Notes: generated from the sequence alone by a model not told the origin. Positions 40,309 through 48,925 are shown, counted from the first letter of the stretch. The stretch is 52,305 bases of DNA from Chloroflexota bacterium (GCA_003228685.1 QIFC01000002.1:1-52305); one strand, 5' to 3'. Made by a program: numbers and translations.

Positions 40309-41541
40309 GTGGAGAGTGCTATGAGGGACGTTGTGGTTGTAGGCGCGGGCATGACGCGCTTTGCCAAGTACAAGGATCGCGGTCTCAAGGACCTTACGAG
40401 TGAGGCGGTGACCGCTGCGCTGGATTCGGCCGGTATAGATAAGAACGTGCCACAAGTGGCCATCGTCGGCAACGCGGCCGCCGGGCTTAGCACCGGACAG
40501 GAGTGCATCCGCGCTCAGGTCGTGTTGCGGGAGATGGGCATCGACAAGATCCCAATGGTAAACACCGAAAACGCCTGTGCCAGCTCCTCAACGGCGTTTC
40601 AGCTCGCCTGGCTCTACGTGGCGTCCGGCATGTATGACGTCGCCCTCGCCGTCGGCGTCGAGAAGATGTACTCGGCGGAGCGAGGCGCCAACATGGGGTT
40701 GTTTGGAGCCGGCGTCGATGTCGAACAACTCCGCGAAATCATGGAGCAGCTCAAACCGCCGTCGGAAAAGAAGGCCGGCGTCGAGAGCGGCGCGGGCAAG
40801 TCACGCAGTCTCTTCATGGACATCTATGCCTCCGGTGCGCGGGCGCACATGGAGAAATACGGAACGACGAAGGAGCAGTTCGCCAAGATTTCCGTTAAGA
40901 GCCACGTAAACGGCAGTCTCAATCCGCACGCGCAGTACCAGGACCGCTACACACTCGAGGAGGTTTTGGCCTCACCAATGATCTCGGAGCCGCTGACGCG
41001 CCTCATGTGCTCGCCCATCGGCGACGGGGCCGCGGCCGCCATCTTGATGAGCGAGGAGAAGGCGAAGCAGTTCACGACGAAGCCGGTCTGGGTGCGTGGC
41101 TCCGCCCTCGTCTCCGGATCTGACCACCGCGCGGAGGACGGCAGCACGAGCAGCCGGGCGGCCGCGCGAGCGTTTGAGATGGCAGGCATGACGCCGCGGG
41201 ACATCAATGTCATGGAGGTGCATGACGCCACGGCACCCGCGGAGCTGCTGCTCTACGAGGACCTGGGCCTGTGCGCCGAAGGTGAGGGCGGGCGGCTCGT
41301 TGATGAAGGGGTGACCGAGATCGGTGGGCGGTTGCCGGTGAATACCAGCGGAGGGCTCCTGGCGAAGGGCCATCCCGTCGGCGCCACTGGCGTGGCCCAG
41401 ATCTACGAAATCTGGCTACAACTACGTGGTGAAGCCGGCGCTCGCCAGGTTGCGGACCCCAAGGTAGGCATGACGGAGAATGGCGGCGGCATGGTGCGAG
41501 GCGAGGCCGCGGCGACAACCGTACACATCCTCGCGAGCTGA
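40309..41541 (+). CDS. thiolase-family protein (SCP2 / lipid-transfer type)
   Basis: Thiolase-fold protein of 410 aa. MRDVVVVGAGMTRFAKY opens. The nucleophile region is NTENACASSSTAFQLA (Cys in ACASSS), then SPIGDGAAAAILMSEE, VMEVHDATAPAELLLYEDLG (HDATAPAE, where true thiolases have NEAF), and NTSGGLLAKGHPVGATGVAQ. The GMTENGGG end lacks the second catalytic Cys of degradative thiolases. This places it with SCP2-type thiolases and lipid-transfer proteins used in steroid or branched side-chain catabolism. GTG start with AAAGGAG 7 bases upstream. First gene of the acyl-CoA cluster. Confidence 0.9.
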   Translation: MESAMRDVVVVGAGMTRFAKYKDRGLKDLTSEAVTAALDSAGIDKNVPQVAIVGNAAAGLSTGQECIRAQVVLREMGIDKIPMVNTENACASSSTAFQLAWLYVASGMYDVALAVGVEKMYSAERGANMGLFGAGVDVEQLREIMEQLKPPSEKKAGVESGAGKSRSLFMDIYASGARAHMEKYGTTKEQFAKISVKSHVNGSLNPHAQYQDRYTLEEVLASPMISEPLTRLMCSPIGDGAAAAILMSEEKAKQFTTKPVWVRGSALVSGSDHRAEDGSTSSRAAARAFEMAGMTPRDINVMEVHDATAPAELLLYEDLGLCAEGEGGRLVDEGVTEIGGRLPVNTSGGLLAKGHPVGATGVAQIYEIWLQLRGEAGARQVADPKVGMTENGGGMVRGEAAATTVHILAS

Positions 41542-41673
41542 GTGTTGCGACGTAAGGCCAGGCACAGCAAGGCAATGACCAATCGTGCATGATCAGCCTG
41601 CCGTGGAATCGTCCACCAACGTGGGGAGGAACCGAAGCGGCCGGAAGCCGTGCCGGATGTTGGAGCCTGTGCG

Positions 41674-42450
41674 ATGAATCGAGAGACGGTTCTCTCCGAG
41701 CGGCGGAACGGGGTGGCACTGCTCACCTTGAACCGGCCGGACAAGCGCAACGCCTTCAATGACCAGCAGTACGATGATCTCCGCGAGGCGCTCGCGGACG
41801 CCGAGACCGACGACACGATCAAGGTGGCAGTCATCACCGGCGCTCCGGGCGCCTTCTCCGCGGGGCAGGACCTCAGTGAGATGGGGACAGCTAGGACTTA
41901 CGACGATGCTGGGCCGCACGGCTTCGGGCCATTCGTTGATCGATTGAGCGCGTTCCAGAAGCCCTTGCTGGCGGCCGTCAATGGCGTTGGCGTCGGCATT
42001 GGTCTGACGATGCTGCTGCATTGCGACATCGTCTATATGGCTCAGTCTGCGCGGATCAGGGCGCCGTTTGTCTCATTGGGTCTTGTACCGGAAGCAGGCA
42101 GCAGCCTCTTGCTGCAGGTGATCGTCGGGCCGCAAATTGCCGCGGAACTCTTGTACACAAGTGCATGGATCGATGCGGAACGGGCCGTGGACCTAGGACT
42201 GGCAGCAGGCGCGTTCGACGATGACGAACTGCTGAATCGCACGTTGGAACAGGCAGCGGAGATCGCGCGGCAGCCGCTCGCGGCACTGCGACGGACGAAG
42301 CAGTTGTTATTGGACGTTCGGTCGGAGGCGCTCGCGGCGGCTCGGAGGCGCGAGGAGCCCGCTATGGGGTCCTTGATCGGGTCGCCCGCGAACGCCGAAG
42401 CGATCAGGGCCTTTCGCGAGAAGCGCTCACCCGACTTCACCGGCATGTGA
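41674..42450 (+). CDS. enoyl-CoA hydratase/isomerase family protein
   Basis: Crotonase-fold protein of 258 aa: GVALLTLNRPDKRNAFNDQQ, the oxyanion-hole region GAPGAFSAGQDLSEM, and AVNGVGVGIGLTMLLHCDIV. PFVSLGLVPEAGSSLLLQV carries Glu at the position of one catalytic acid. It ends AIRAFREKRSPDF. The ATG at 41674 was chosen (GGAG 10 bases upstream); a GTG at 41650 is the alternative. Second gene in the acyl-CoA cluster. Confidence 0.88.
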   Translation: MNRETVLSERRNGVALLTLNRPDKRNAFNDQQYDDLREALADAETDDTIKVAVITGAPGAFSAGQDLSEMGTARTYDDAGPHGFGPFVDRLSAFQKPLLAAVNGVGVGIGLTMLLHCDIVYMAQSARIRAPFVSLGLVPEAGSSLLLQVIVGPQIAAELLYTSAWIDAERAVDLGLAAGAFDDDELLNRTLEQAAEIARQPLAALRRTKQLLLDVRSEALAAARRREEPAMGSLIGSPANAEAIRAFREKRSPDFTGM

Positions 42451-42513
42451 AGCGTCTGACGCCTCATCGCATGGCAAGGAGACTTCCCGGGTGGAACGAG
42501 AATTAGGATCGGT

Positions 42514-43305
42514 GTGACCACCGTTCGAACAGAAGACCGAGCAGGTGGCGTTCGCGTGCTGATGCTTGAGCGGCCGCCGGCGAACGCGATCACTGCGGAA
42601 CTTCTCGACGAACTCTCAGCGTCTCTCAAGGCGGCGGAGGAGGAGGATCGCGTGCGAGCGGTCGTGGTCACGGGCGCTGGTAGATTCTTCTGTGGTGGGC
42701 TCGATCTCTCGCAGACCGGGAGCGAAGCCGAATTGGCGGACCTGTTGCTGGAAAAGTACAGGGACTCACACGTAAAGCTCCTTTCGTTCCCGAAGCCGAC
42801 TATCGGGATGCTGAACGGGCATGCGATTGCGGGCGGCCTGATTATTCTGCTGGCCTGTGACTTCCGGTTGGGCGTCGAGGGAGAATACAAGATCGGGTTG
42901 AATGAGGTGGCAATCGGCGCATCGTTCCCCAGGGCGGCGTTCGAGATCGTCCGGCTGCGGCTGACACACCAGTGTGCGAACGAACTGCTCCTCGGCGCCG
43001 GCTTGTACCCCGTCAGCGAGGGGATTCGGCTTGGGGTGGTAGATGAGTTCATCCCGCCGGAGAAGTTCGAAGAGACGGTGATGCGCAGAGCCGCCCAGCT
43101 AGGCTCATATCCGAAGGACGCCTACGCGCACACGAAAGCGGCGTTGGTGAGTGAGGCCGCGGAGCGGGTGCGAGTCCAGACGCCCGAGGAGGCGGCCGGC
43201 GACATCGTGGCCTGGATGACACCTGAGAGCCTGGCCGCTCGGGCAGCGCAGGCCGAGAAGCTGGGTAAACGCAGCGGGCCAGGCGGCCCGGGCGCGGCTC
43301 CCTAA
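42514..43305 (+). CDS. enoyl-CoA hydratase/isomerase-like protein, divergent active site
   Basis: Crotonase-fold protein of 263 aa: VRVLMLERPPANAITAELLD, GAGRFFCGGLDLSQTG and MLNGHAIAGGLIILLACDFR. The region after the second oxyanion loop reads GLNEVAIGASFPRAAFEIVR. The place of the usual catalytic Glu residues is changed, as in isomerase-type or non-hydratase members. The C-terminal part is rich in Ala and Gly (KRSGPGGPGAAP). GTG start. Third gene of the cluster; exact reaction unknown. Confidence 0.85.
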   Translation: MTTVRTEDRAGGVRVLMLERPPANAITAELLDELSASLKAAEEEDRVRAVVVTGAGRFFCGGLDLSQTGSEAELADLLLEKYRDSHVKLLSFPKPTIGMLNGHAIAGGLIILLACDFRLGVEGEYKIGLNEVAIGASFPRAAFEIVRLRLTHQCANELLLGAGLYPVSEGIRLGVVDEFIPPEKFEETVMRRAAQLGSYPKDAYAHTKAALVSEAAERVRVQTPEEAAGDIVAWMTPESLAARAAQAEKLGKRSGPGGPGAAP

Positions 43306-43441
43306 GTCGGTACACGCGGCACCCGGCGCGTCCGCCGCGATCTCTGTGCCAGGAGCAAGGGCTTGAGCGAGATGGCCACGGGCGACGGCTGCGTACGTGC
43401 TGGTCTGATGCTATGCTGGCGGGTATCAAGGAGTGCGGGGC

Positions 43442-43858
43442 ATGGTCATCACGAGCAAGATTACGCTGCAGACACGCGGCAACGCCGATACGCACGACAT
43501 CACGGACGCCGTTGCCAGAGCGCTCGACGAGTCCGGCATGATGGCCGGCACCGTCACCATCTTTTGCCCCGGTTCCACCAGCGGCATCACAACGATCGAG
43601 TTCGAGGAGGGTGCGGTGGCCGACCTGCAGCGGGTGTTCGACGAGATTGTGCCGCCCAGCCGCGAGTATCAGCACAACGAGCGCTGGGGGGACGGGAACG
43701 GCCACTCGCATGTGCGGGCGGCGCTCTTGGGTCCATCGCTCAGCGTTCCGTTCTTTGGGCGGCGCATGACGCTCGGGACGTGGCAGCAGGTGATCTTCGT
43801 GGACTTCGATAATCGTCCGCGCGACCGTGAAATCATCGTCCAGATCGTAGGAGATTAG
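43442..43858 (+). CDS. YjbQ family protein (UPF0047)
   Basis: Protein of 138 aa of the YjbQ/UPF0047 family: VITSKITLQTRGNADTHDIT, VTIFCPGSTSGITTIEFEEG, WGDGNGHSHVRAALLGPSLS with conserved His residues, and LGTWQQVIFVDFDNRPRDRE. Some members show weak thiamine-phosphate synthase activity, but the cellular role is unknown. The ATG at 43442 has AAGGAG 8 bases upstream; the in-frame GTG at 43433 overlaps that site. It sits inside the acyl-CoA cluster without obvious link. Confidence 0.92.
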   Translation: MVITSKITLQTRGNADTHDITDAVARALDESGMMAGTVTIFCPGSTSGITTIEFEEGAVADLQRVFDEIVPPSREYQHNERWGDGNGHSHVRAALLGPSLSVPFFGRRMTLGTWQQVIFVDFDNRPRDREIIVQIVGD

Positions 43859-43902
43859 GCCGCGCGGCAGCCGCACAGCCTGAGCCTAAGGGGGATTCGT
43901 CA

Positions 43903-45117
43903 ATGAGAGAGGCAGTGATCTGCAGTCCGTTGCGCACGCCGGTGGGCCGTTACGGAGGCGCGTTGCGCGACGTTAGCGCCGAATTGCTGGCTGACGTCGT
44001 CGTCTGTGCGATCCTCGAGAGGACATCGCTCGACCCGGCGGCCGTCGACGACTGCATCTTCGGGCACTGCTATCCGAGCGGCGAGGCGCCGGCCATTGGC
44101 CGCACTATTGCGCTGACGGCTGGCCTGCCCGTAGAGGTGCCTGGCTTCCAACTCGACCGGCGCTGCGGCTCCGGCCTCCAGGCCATCTGCCTGGCTGCGA
44201 TGCAGGTCCAGACAGGCGTCGCCGACCTGGTGCTTGCGGGCGGTGTCGAAAGCATGAGCAACGTCGAGTTTTATAGCACCACCATCCGTTGGGGTCCCAA
44301 CCGCGGCAACGTGGAACTGCTGGACCGCCTGAGCCGCGCCCGCGTGACGGCGGGCGGCAGCCGCTATCCGGTGGAGGGCGGCATGTTGGAGACCGCCGAG
44401 AACCTTCGTCGCCAGTTCAACATCCCTCGCCAGGAGCAAGATGAACTGGCGCTCCTCTCGCATCAGCGCGCGGTGGCGGCGTGGGAGGCTGGCAAGTTCG
44501 ACGGCGAAGTCGTGCCCGTGCGTGTACCTTCGAAGAAGGGCGAAGACACGCTGTTCAGTCGCGACGAGCATCCTCGTCCGGACTCCTCGCTCGAGAAGCT
44601 CTCCTCATTGCGCCCCGTGCTCGGCGCCAACGACCCAGAGGCAACCGTAACCGCCGGGAACTCCAGCGGCGAGAATGATGCCGCCGCGTGCTGCATCGTC
44701 ACGACCAAAGAGAAGGCGGACGAACTGGGGCTGACGCCCATGGGCAAGCTGGTCTCGTGGGGGGTCGCCGGAGTTCATCCCGCCTACATGGGGCTGGGGC
44801 CGGTCGCCGCGACGAAGAAGGCGCTCGACCGTGCCGGCCTGACGCTGGAGCAAATGGATCTGATCGAGCTGAACGAGGCGTTCGCCGCGCAGGTGCTGGC
44901 CTGCACGCGAGAGTGGGCCTTTGCCGAACGCGACTTCGATCGGGTGAACGTCAACGGGTCCGGTATCTCTCTGGGCCACCCCGTGGGCGCCACCGGCGTC
45001 CGCATCATGGCGACCATGCTTCACGAGATGGAGCGCCGTGATGCCCAGTACGCCCTCGAGACGATGTGCATCGGCGGAGGGCAGGGGATCGCCGCCGTCA
45101 TCGAGCGCTCCAGATAG
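43903..45117 (+). CDS. acetyl-CoA acetyltransferase (thiolase)
   Basis: Degradative or biosynthetic thiolase of 404 aa. Complete active site: Cys in LDRRCGSGLQAICLAAMQVQ, then GGVESMSN, NSSGENDAAACCIV, LNEAFAAQVLACTREW, NVNGSGISLGHPVGATGVRI, and the second Cys and Gly loop ETMCIGGGQGIAAV. It releases acetyl-CoA (or joins two acyl-CoAs). Last gene of the plus-strand acyl-CoA cluster, which fits a beta-oxidation-like pathway. Confidence 0.93.
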   Translation: MREAVICSPLRTPVGRYGGALRDVSAELLADVVVCAILERTSLDPAAVDDCIFGHCYPSGEAPAIGRTIALTAGLPVEVPGFQLDRRCGSGLQAICLAAMQVQTGVADLVLAGGVESMSNVEFYSTTIRWGPNRGNVELLDRLSRARVTAGGSRYPVEGGMLETAENLRRQFNIPRQEQDELALLSHQRAVAAWEAGKFDGEVVPVRVPSKKGEDTLFSRDEHPRPDSSLEKLSSLRPVLGANDPEATVTAGNSSGENDAAACCIVTTKEKADELGLTPMGKLVSWGVAGVHPAYMGLGPVAATKKALDRAGLTLEQMDLIELNEAFAAQVLACTREWAFAERDFDRVNVNGSGISLGHPVGATGVRIMATMLHEMERRDAQYALETMCIGGGQGIAAVIERSR

Positions 45118-45132
45118 GCCTGCGCGCTCGGT

Positions 45133-46956
45133 CTACTGCGCCACGCGCCTCCTCGTGTACCACGCCGCGCCACTCAGCGCAGCCGCGCCTGCGGCCGCCG
45201 CGCCCGCCCACGCGAGCGCACCGAAGCCATCGCTGGACGATTCGGGCGTCTCCAGCGGCCGCAAGCCAGCGTCCGCGTCCAGCGCGATGCCGCCGACAGC
45301 AGGGGGTGCGGGTGTGCAGCCGAACGTGAAGTTCGCCAGCCAGGTACCCCAGCGCCCGTCATCGCCGGCGCTGGTGGCGGCCACGCGGGCGTACTCGTGC
45401 GCGATCCAGAAGGACTGATCGGCAGGATCGATAACTGTAGCCGAGTAATCCCCCCAGCCTTCGTCGGGCCCACCGACGTTGTCGAAGAAAAACGCGCTCG
45501 CCTTCGCGACGGCCGGCTTCCGCATCGCGTTCAGCGGATCGGTGGCCAGCCGTCCCGTGTATCGCATCTCGGGGAATCGCGAACTCGAACTCTGCGTGTA
45601 CGTCAAAGCGGCGTTGTTACACGCGTCTACCGAGATCGATGGCATGAAGGTGGACTCCCCTGCGCCTCCGTCGATCGTGCCGTGCTGGCGGAGCGTCGGG
45701 TTGAACGACGGGTAGCCGTTCGTCTCCACCTCGAACCACTCCACGACGGTGCGGTCGGCCGAGTCCAACCCGTTGGTCACCGTCCCCCAGAGCGACCCGT
45801 CGCGCCAGACGGCGTTCATCATCCACTGGCACAACGTATCGAGCAGCTTGGTCGTGCCCTGTTGCGGCGCACCGGTTGGGCAGGCCAACAGGCTGGACTT
45901 GCTGATGTCGGCGATGCTCGCCGTCGGGCTGCTTGGGACGCCGGTCAGCGCTATGACGCGTAGAGCTGTCGTGCCCCTCTGCAGGAGGTAGAAGGTCCCG
46001 GAGGGCGGGCTGCCGAAGTGCTGTGCCGGCTGGATGGTAAAATCGTCGCCGCTGGGGCTGCCCTGGTCGATGTCCACGAACGTGGCTGTGGTATCGCCGT
46101 CGTAGAGTTCGGCCTTGTCGAAGACGCGGATCTTCGTGCCACCCGAGCCCACGGCGTCCGGGAGGATGTTGCCGGTGACCACGACGGCGTCCGGGCTGAC
46201 GCCCAGGCCGGGGTAGTCCAACCGGCCGTTACCGCCGTCGATGATGGCACCGGAGGCGTGGCGGAACCTATCCCAGTCGGTCGTCAGGTTCCCCGGCGTC
46301 GAGTCCGTCGAAACCATGACGTTCAGGAAGCTGTCGCTGAACCGGCCGCCCTCAAGTGCGACGGCGACGAAGCGCTCCGAGTACTGGTCGTAGATCACCT
46401 TCGGATCGTAGCAGGCGCCGGAGCCACAGAACGTCGAGAGAGCGACCGCGTCCGTGCCGCTGTCGCCGCCGGCGATCAGCACGCCCGTCTTGTCGTAGAT
46501 GGCGACGTCGCCGTTCGTGATCTCCACGATGCGGTCGGGTCCGGCCGCGGCATGCGTATCAGGCTTGGCGGGGCACCCCGCGCCCTCGCCGATGCCCTTG
46601 AAGTCAATCGTCACCGGCGGCGCGTTCGCGCCGCCGAGCAGGCTGGGCGCGGCGCGCGCGAGAGGCGACGAGGCTTGGACATCCCGTGCTTTTTCATCGT
46701 GTCCCAGTGGCGCTCCGCTACTGATTAGTTCGCAAAGCGGAGGGGGCAACGTGGGCGTGGGCGTGGGCGTAATCGTCGTCGGCGGCGGTGTGGGTGTATT
46801 GGGCGGCGGAGGCGTGGGTGTGTTGGCACTGTCGACGGTGAACGTGCTGGCTCCGGCGGCGGTGTCAGGATGCAGTCCTGGCGGGCCGAACAATAGCAGT
46901 CCCACCACCACGAGAACGAGCAGCGCGCTGGCCTTTACGGATAGCGATCGGATCAT
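45133..46956 (-). CDS. large secreted unknown protein with C-terminal membrane anchor
   Basis: Protein of about 607 aa. ATG 46956 (alternative GTG 46998) opens a signal peptide (VKASALLVLVVVGLLLFGPP). A Pro-Thr linker ([15 protein letters not shown]) leads to a large beta-rich domain with phrases such as NGDVAIYDKTGVLIAGGDSG, DPKVIYDQYSERFVAVALEG and FMPSISVDACNNAALTYTQS, resembling exo-sialidase/BNR-like or propeller proteins. No named family is certain. The C-terminal anchor is ALAWAGAAAAGAAALSGAAW then YTRRR. Probably a cell-surface or secreted protein. It has a good promoter and a hairpin leader upstream. Confidence 0.7.
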   Translation of the reverse strand: MIRSLSVKASALLVLVVVGLLLFGPPGLHPDTAAGASTFTVDSANTPTPPPPNTPTPPPTTITPTPTPTLPPPLCELISSGAPLGHDEKARDVQASSPLARAAPSLLGGANAPPVTIDFKGIGEGAGCPAKPDTHAAAGPDRIVEITNGDVAIYDKTGVLIAGGDSGTDAVALSTFCGSGACYDPKVIYDQYSERFVAVALEGGRFSDSFLNVMVSTDSTPGNLTTDWDRFRHASGAIIDGGNGRLDYPGLGVSPDAVVVTGNILPDAVGSGGTKIRVFDKAELYDGDTTATFVDIDQGSPSGDDFTIQPAQHFGSPPSGTFYLLQRGTTALRVIALTGVPSSPTASIADISKSSLLACPTGAPQQGTTKLLDTLCQWMMNAVWRDGSLWGTVTNGLDSADRTVVEWFEVETNGYPSFNPTLRQHGTIDGGAGESTFMPSISVDACNNAALTYTQSSSSRFPEMRYTGRLATDPLNAMRKPAVAKASAFFFDNVGGPDEGWGDYSATVIDPADQSFWIAHEYARVAATSAGDDGRWGTWLANFTFGCTPAPPAVGGIALDADAGLRPLETPESSSDGFGALAWAGAAAAGAAALSGAAWYTRRRVAQ

Positions 46957-47013
46957 GAAAAACTCGCCGCGTATCGCCAGGAGCCGGCGGGACAACACCT
47001 GAGCATGAAGTGC

Positions 47014-47033
47014 GGCTACCGCCGTCGGTAGCC
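47014..47033 (-). promoter_or_regulatory. 8-bp stem hairpin in the leader of the secreted protein gene
   Basis: GGCTACCG (47014-47021), loop CCGT, CGGTAGCC (47026-47033). It lies between the promoter at 47047-47075 and the start at 46956/46998, about 8-27 bases into the expected transcript. It could be an operator, attenuator or stability element. Confidence 0.5.
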
Positions 47034-47046
47034 ACCAATTGACCCT

Positions 47047-47075
47047 AGTATGCTCAACATTGGGTAAAATGTCAA
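47047..47075 (-). promoter_or_regulatory. sigma-70-type promoter for the secreted protein gene
   Basis: Read on the minus strand: TTGACA (47075-47070), a 17-base spacer, CATACT (47052-47047). The expected transcript start is near 47040. Confidence 0.65.
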
Positions 47076-47102
47076 CGTGACGGCGCTCACGCTGCGGCCG
47101 TT

Positions 47103-47125
47103 GGCGCTCGGTCGAGCGCCCCTAC
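47103..47125. repeat. GTAGGGGC-type palindrome (reverse orientation)
   Basis: GGCGCTCG (47103-47110) pairs with CGAGCGCC (47113-47120) and is followed by CCTAC. Its reverse complement is GTAGGGGCGCTCGACCGAGC plus GCC, the same layout as the repeats near 10.1, 11.45 and 29.15 kb. Confidence 0.7.
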
Positions 47126-47196
47126 GTGAGGTCGCTGAGGTGCGACTCCAACTCGACCTCAAGCAAGCGGCGGTCTTCGCCGAGCCGCCACCACAC

Positions 47197-47283
47197 TCAT
47201 CGCTCCGTCTGCACCCAGAGCTTCTTGCCGTCCGTCGAGAGCCGAACCGCGCCGTGTTCCACCATGCGCGGCAGGAGCGTGGT
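47197..47283 (-). pseudogene. comEC 3'-end copy A (truncated duplicate)
   Basis: Read on the minus strand, the last codons give HGAVRLSTDGKKLWVQTER and stop. ComEC at 49131 ends HGAVRLSTDGEKLWVQTER. At base level 47200-47259 and 49134-49193 agree at about 57 of 60 positions by hand alignment. Similarity falls off beyond about 80 bases, so only the 3' end of comEC is duplicated. The frame that contains it (to 47766) is otherwise a shadow of the gene on the other strand. Confidence 0.85.
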
Positions 47284-47295
47284 GTCTGTGCATGC

Positions 47296-47324
47296 TTGCG
47301 GAGGACATGACGGGCTGCTATACA
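47296..47324 (+). promoter_or_regulatory. possible sigma-70-type promoter for the PD-(D/E)XK-like gene
   Basis: TTGCGG (47296-47301), a 17-base spacer, TATACA (47319-47324). It is 41 bases before the ATG at 47365, which has AAAGGA about 9 bases upstream. Confidence 0.5.
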
Positions 47325-47364
47325 TCTTCCGACTTAAGGTGGCGTGCGAAGAAAGGACTGTCGC

Positions 47365-48804
47365 ATGAATGAAGAGTCCTGGGAAGCGGCCCGTCTCATT
47401 CCTGTTTCCGGCCTTGGGGGCCAACAAGAGAAGGAACGGAGGGCGGCCTCCGCTCTCCTTGCGGTGATTGGTGCAGTAAAGGAATTCGGCCAGGCAATCG
47501 TCCGCGGCCTGGGTGCCCCAGCAGGAAACGTCTCCGCGTATTGCGAGGTTCCCTTCGAGTCGGCCGACGGTCGACGGGTTCGTGTGGATGGCGTGCTTCG
47601 TGTAACGCGGGGCAAGCGAGTCTGGACACTGCTGGTGGAAGTCAAGACTGGTTCTGCCGAACTCGGTCAAGAGCAGGTGGAAGCGTACCTGGATGTTGTC
47701 CGTGATCAAGAGTTCGATGGCCTCCTCACGATTAGCAACGAAATCGTCGGAGTAGCCGGCCACCATCCCGTTAAGCTGTCAGGCCGTCGTCTAGCTCGAG
47801 TCCCCTTGTTCCATCTTTCGTGGACGAGGATTCTGTCACAGGCGCTTATGGTCCGGGAACATCAGGGTGTTAGCGATCCAGACCAGGCATGGATTCTAGG
47901 TGAGTTGATTCGCTACCTGGAGTACGAAGGGTCGGGTGCTTTGTCGTTCGATGACATGGGCCGGGACTGGCCTGCCGTGAGAAATTCTGTCAGAGAGGAC
48001 ACGCTACGGCGATCCGACGAGGGTCTGGGTGAAACCGTTGTTCGATGGGATCAGCTAGTCCAATTTCTGTGCTTGGGCCTAAGCGCTCGCCTCGGCGAGA
48101 TTGTAAGCCCGGTGCTCTCGAGGAAGGAACGTGCCGACCCAGTCGTTAGGGTGGATACTCTGTCTGGCGAACTCGTCGATGCAGGCACGCTTTCATCCTC
48201 AATCCACGTTCCCAACGCGGTTGGCCCCATCCACATCAAGGCCAATCTACGAAGGATGATTGCGCAGGCTTCCGTTGAGCTAGGGGCGCCTGAGCTAAGC
48301 CGCCCTTCTGCAAGACTAAACTGGCTCCTGCGACAGCTGAAGAATGCGCCGGATGATCTGCGTATCGACGTGAGGTTTCCGCACACTCGCGCGACAGCAT
48401 CTGACCTCCTCGCCAAGGTCAAAGAGAATCCTAAAGGCATCCTGGCTGAAGCGGATCATGCTCCCCGCTCGTTCATCCTGACACTGGCGGGCGATGTTGG
48501 CGGCAAGCGAAATGCGGGACATCGCGGCTTCATTACGGATGTCTCTGCGTTGCTCGACAAGTTCTATCGAGAGGTGGTTCATCACCTGACTGAGTGGACG
48601 CCACCGGCGCCGCGCCTAGCGCCATCGGCGGAAGAGCCTCGCGGTCTAGTAGACTCACGCAAGAGGGATGTTAGTCGGTTCGTCTGGCAGGAAGGCGACG
48701 TGGTCATCCTCACGGAAGAAGAGACACAGGAAACAGAGTCGGCGGAGGTTGTCACCGAGGATCCTTCAGACGCCGAAGTAGGTGACAGCACCGAAACTAC
48801 CTAG
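47365..48804 (+). CDS. PD-(D/E)XK nuclease-like unknown protein
   Basis: Protein of 479 aa. It opens SWEAARLIPVSGLGGQQEKE. I recall close relatives in Actinobacteria that carry the loose label 'stress response protein'. Residues about 60-105 fit a PD-(D/E)XK core: Asp in GRRVRVDGVLRV, then Glu-x-Lys in WTLLVEVKTG, then a helix with Q and E (ELGQEQVEAYLDVVRDQEFD). The rest includes HLSWTRILSQALM, VSDPDQAWILGELIRYLEYE, LNWLLRQLKNAPDDLRIDVR, and an acidic C-terminus. Bases are less GC-rich than in the neighbours. The gene lies between two copies of the comEC 3' end, in the opposite direction to comEC. It is probably a DNA-binding or nuclease-type defence or stress protein, but this is not shown. 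Confidence 0.7.
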   Translation: MNEESWEAARLIPVSGLGGQQEKERRAASALLAVIGAVKEFGQAIVRGLGAPAGNVSAYCEVPFESADGRRVRVDGVLRVTRGKRVWTLLVEVKTGSAELGQEQVEAYLDVVRDQEFDGLLTISNEIVGVAGHHPVKLSGRRLARVPLFHLSWTRILSQALMVREHQGVSDPDQAWILGELIRYLEYEGSGALSFDDMGRDWPAVRNSVREDTLRRSDEGLGETVVRWDQLVQFLCLGLSARLGEIVSPVLSRKERADPVVRVDTLSGELVDAGTLSSSIHVPNAVGPIHIKANLRRMIAQASVELGAPELSRPSARLNWLLRQLKNAPDDLRIDVRFPHTRATASDLLAKVKENPKGILAEADHAPRSFILTLAGDVGGKRNAGHRGFITDVSALLDKFYREVVHHLTEWTPPAPRLAPSAEEPRGLVDSRKRDVSRFVWQEGDVVILTEEETQETESAEVVTEDPSDAEVGDSTETT

Positions 48805-48848
48805 ATTACTCTTGGGCCGGGATTGCCTCTGGTAATTCCCTCGCACGC

Positions 48849-48925
48849 TCAGCGTTCCGTCTCCACCCATAGCGTTCGCCCGTCTGTAGACCCGCACCGC
48901 GCCGCGCCGTGCTGCGACACCTGCC
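48849..48925 (-). pseudogene. comEC 3'-end copy B (degenerate duplicate)
   Basis: The minus-strand frame ends HGAARCGSTDGRTLWVETER and stop, matching the ComEC end HGAVRLSTDGEKLWVQTER at most positions. It is more diverged than copy A. It lies just after the PD-(D/E)XK-like gene (stop 48804), so the gene sits between copies A and B. Confidence 0.75.
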
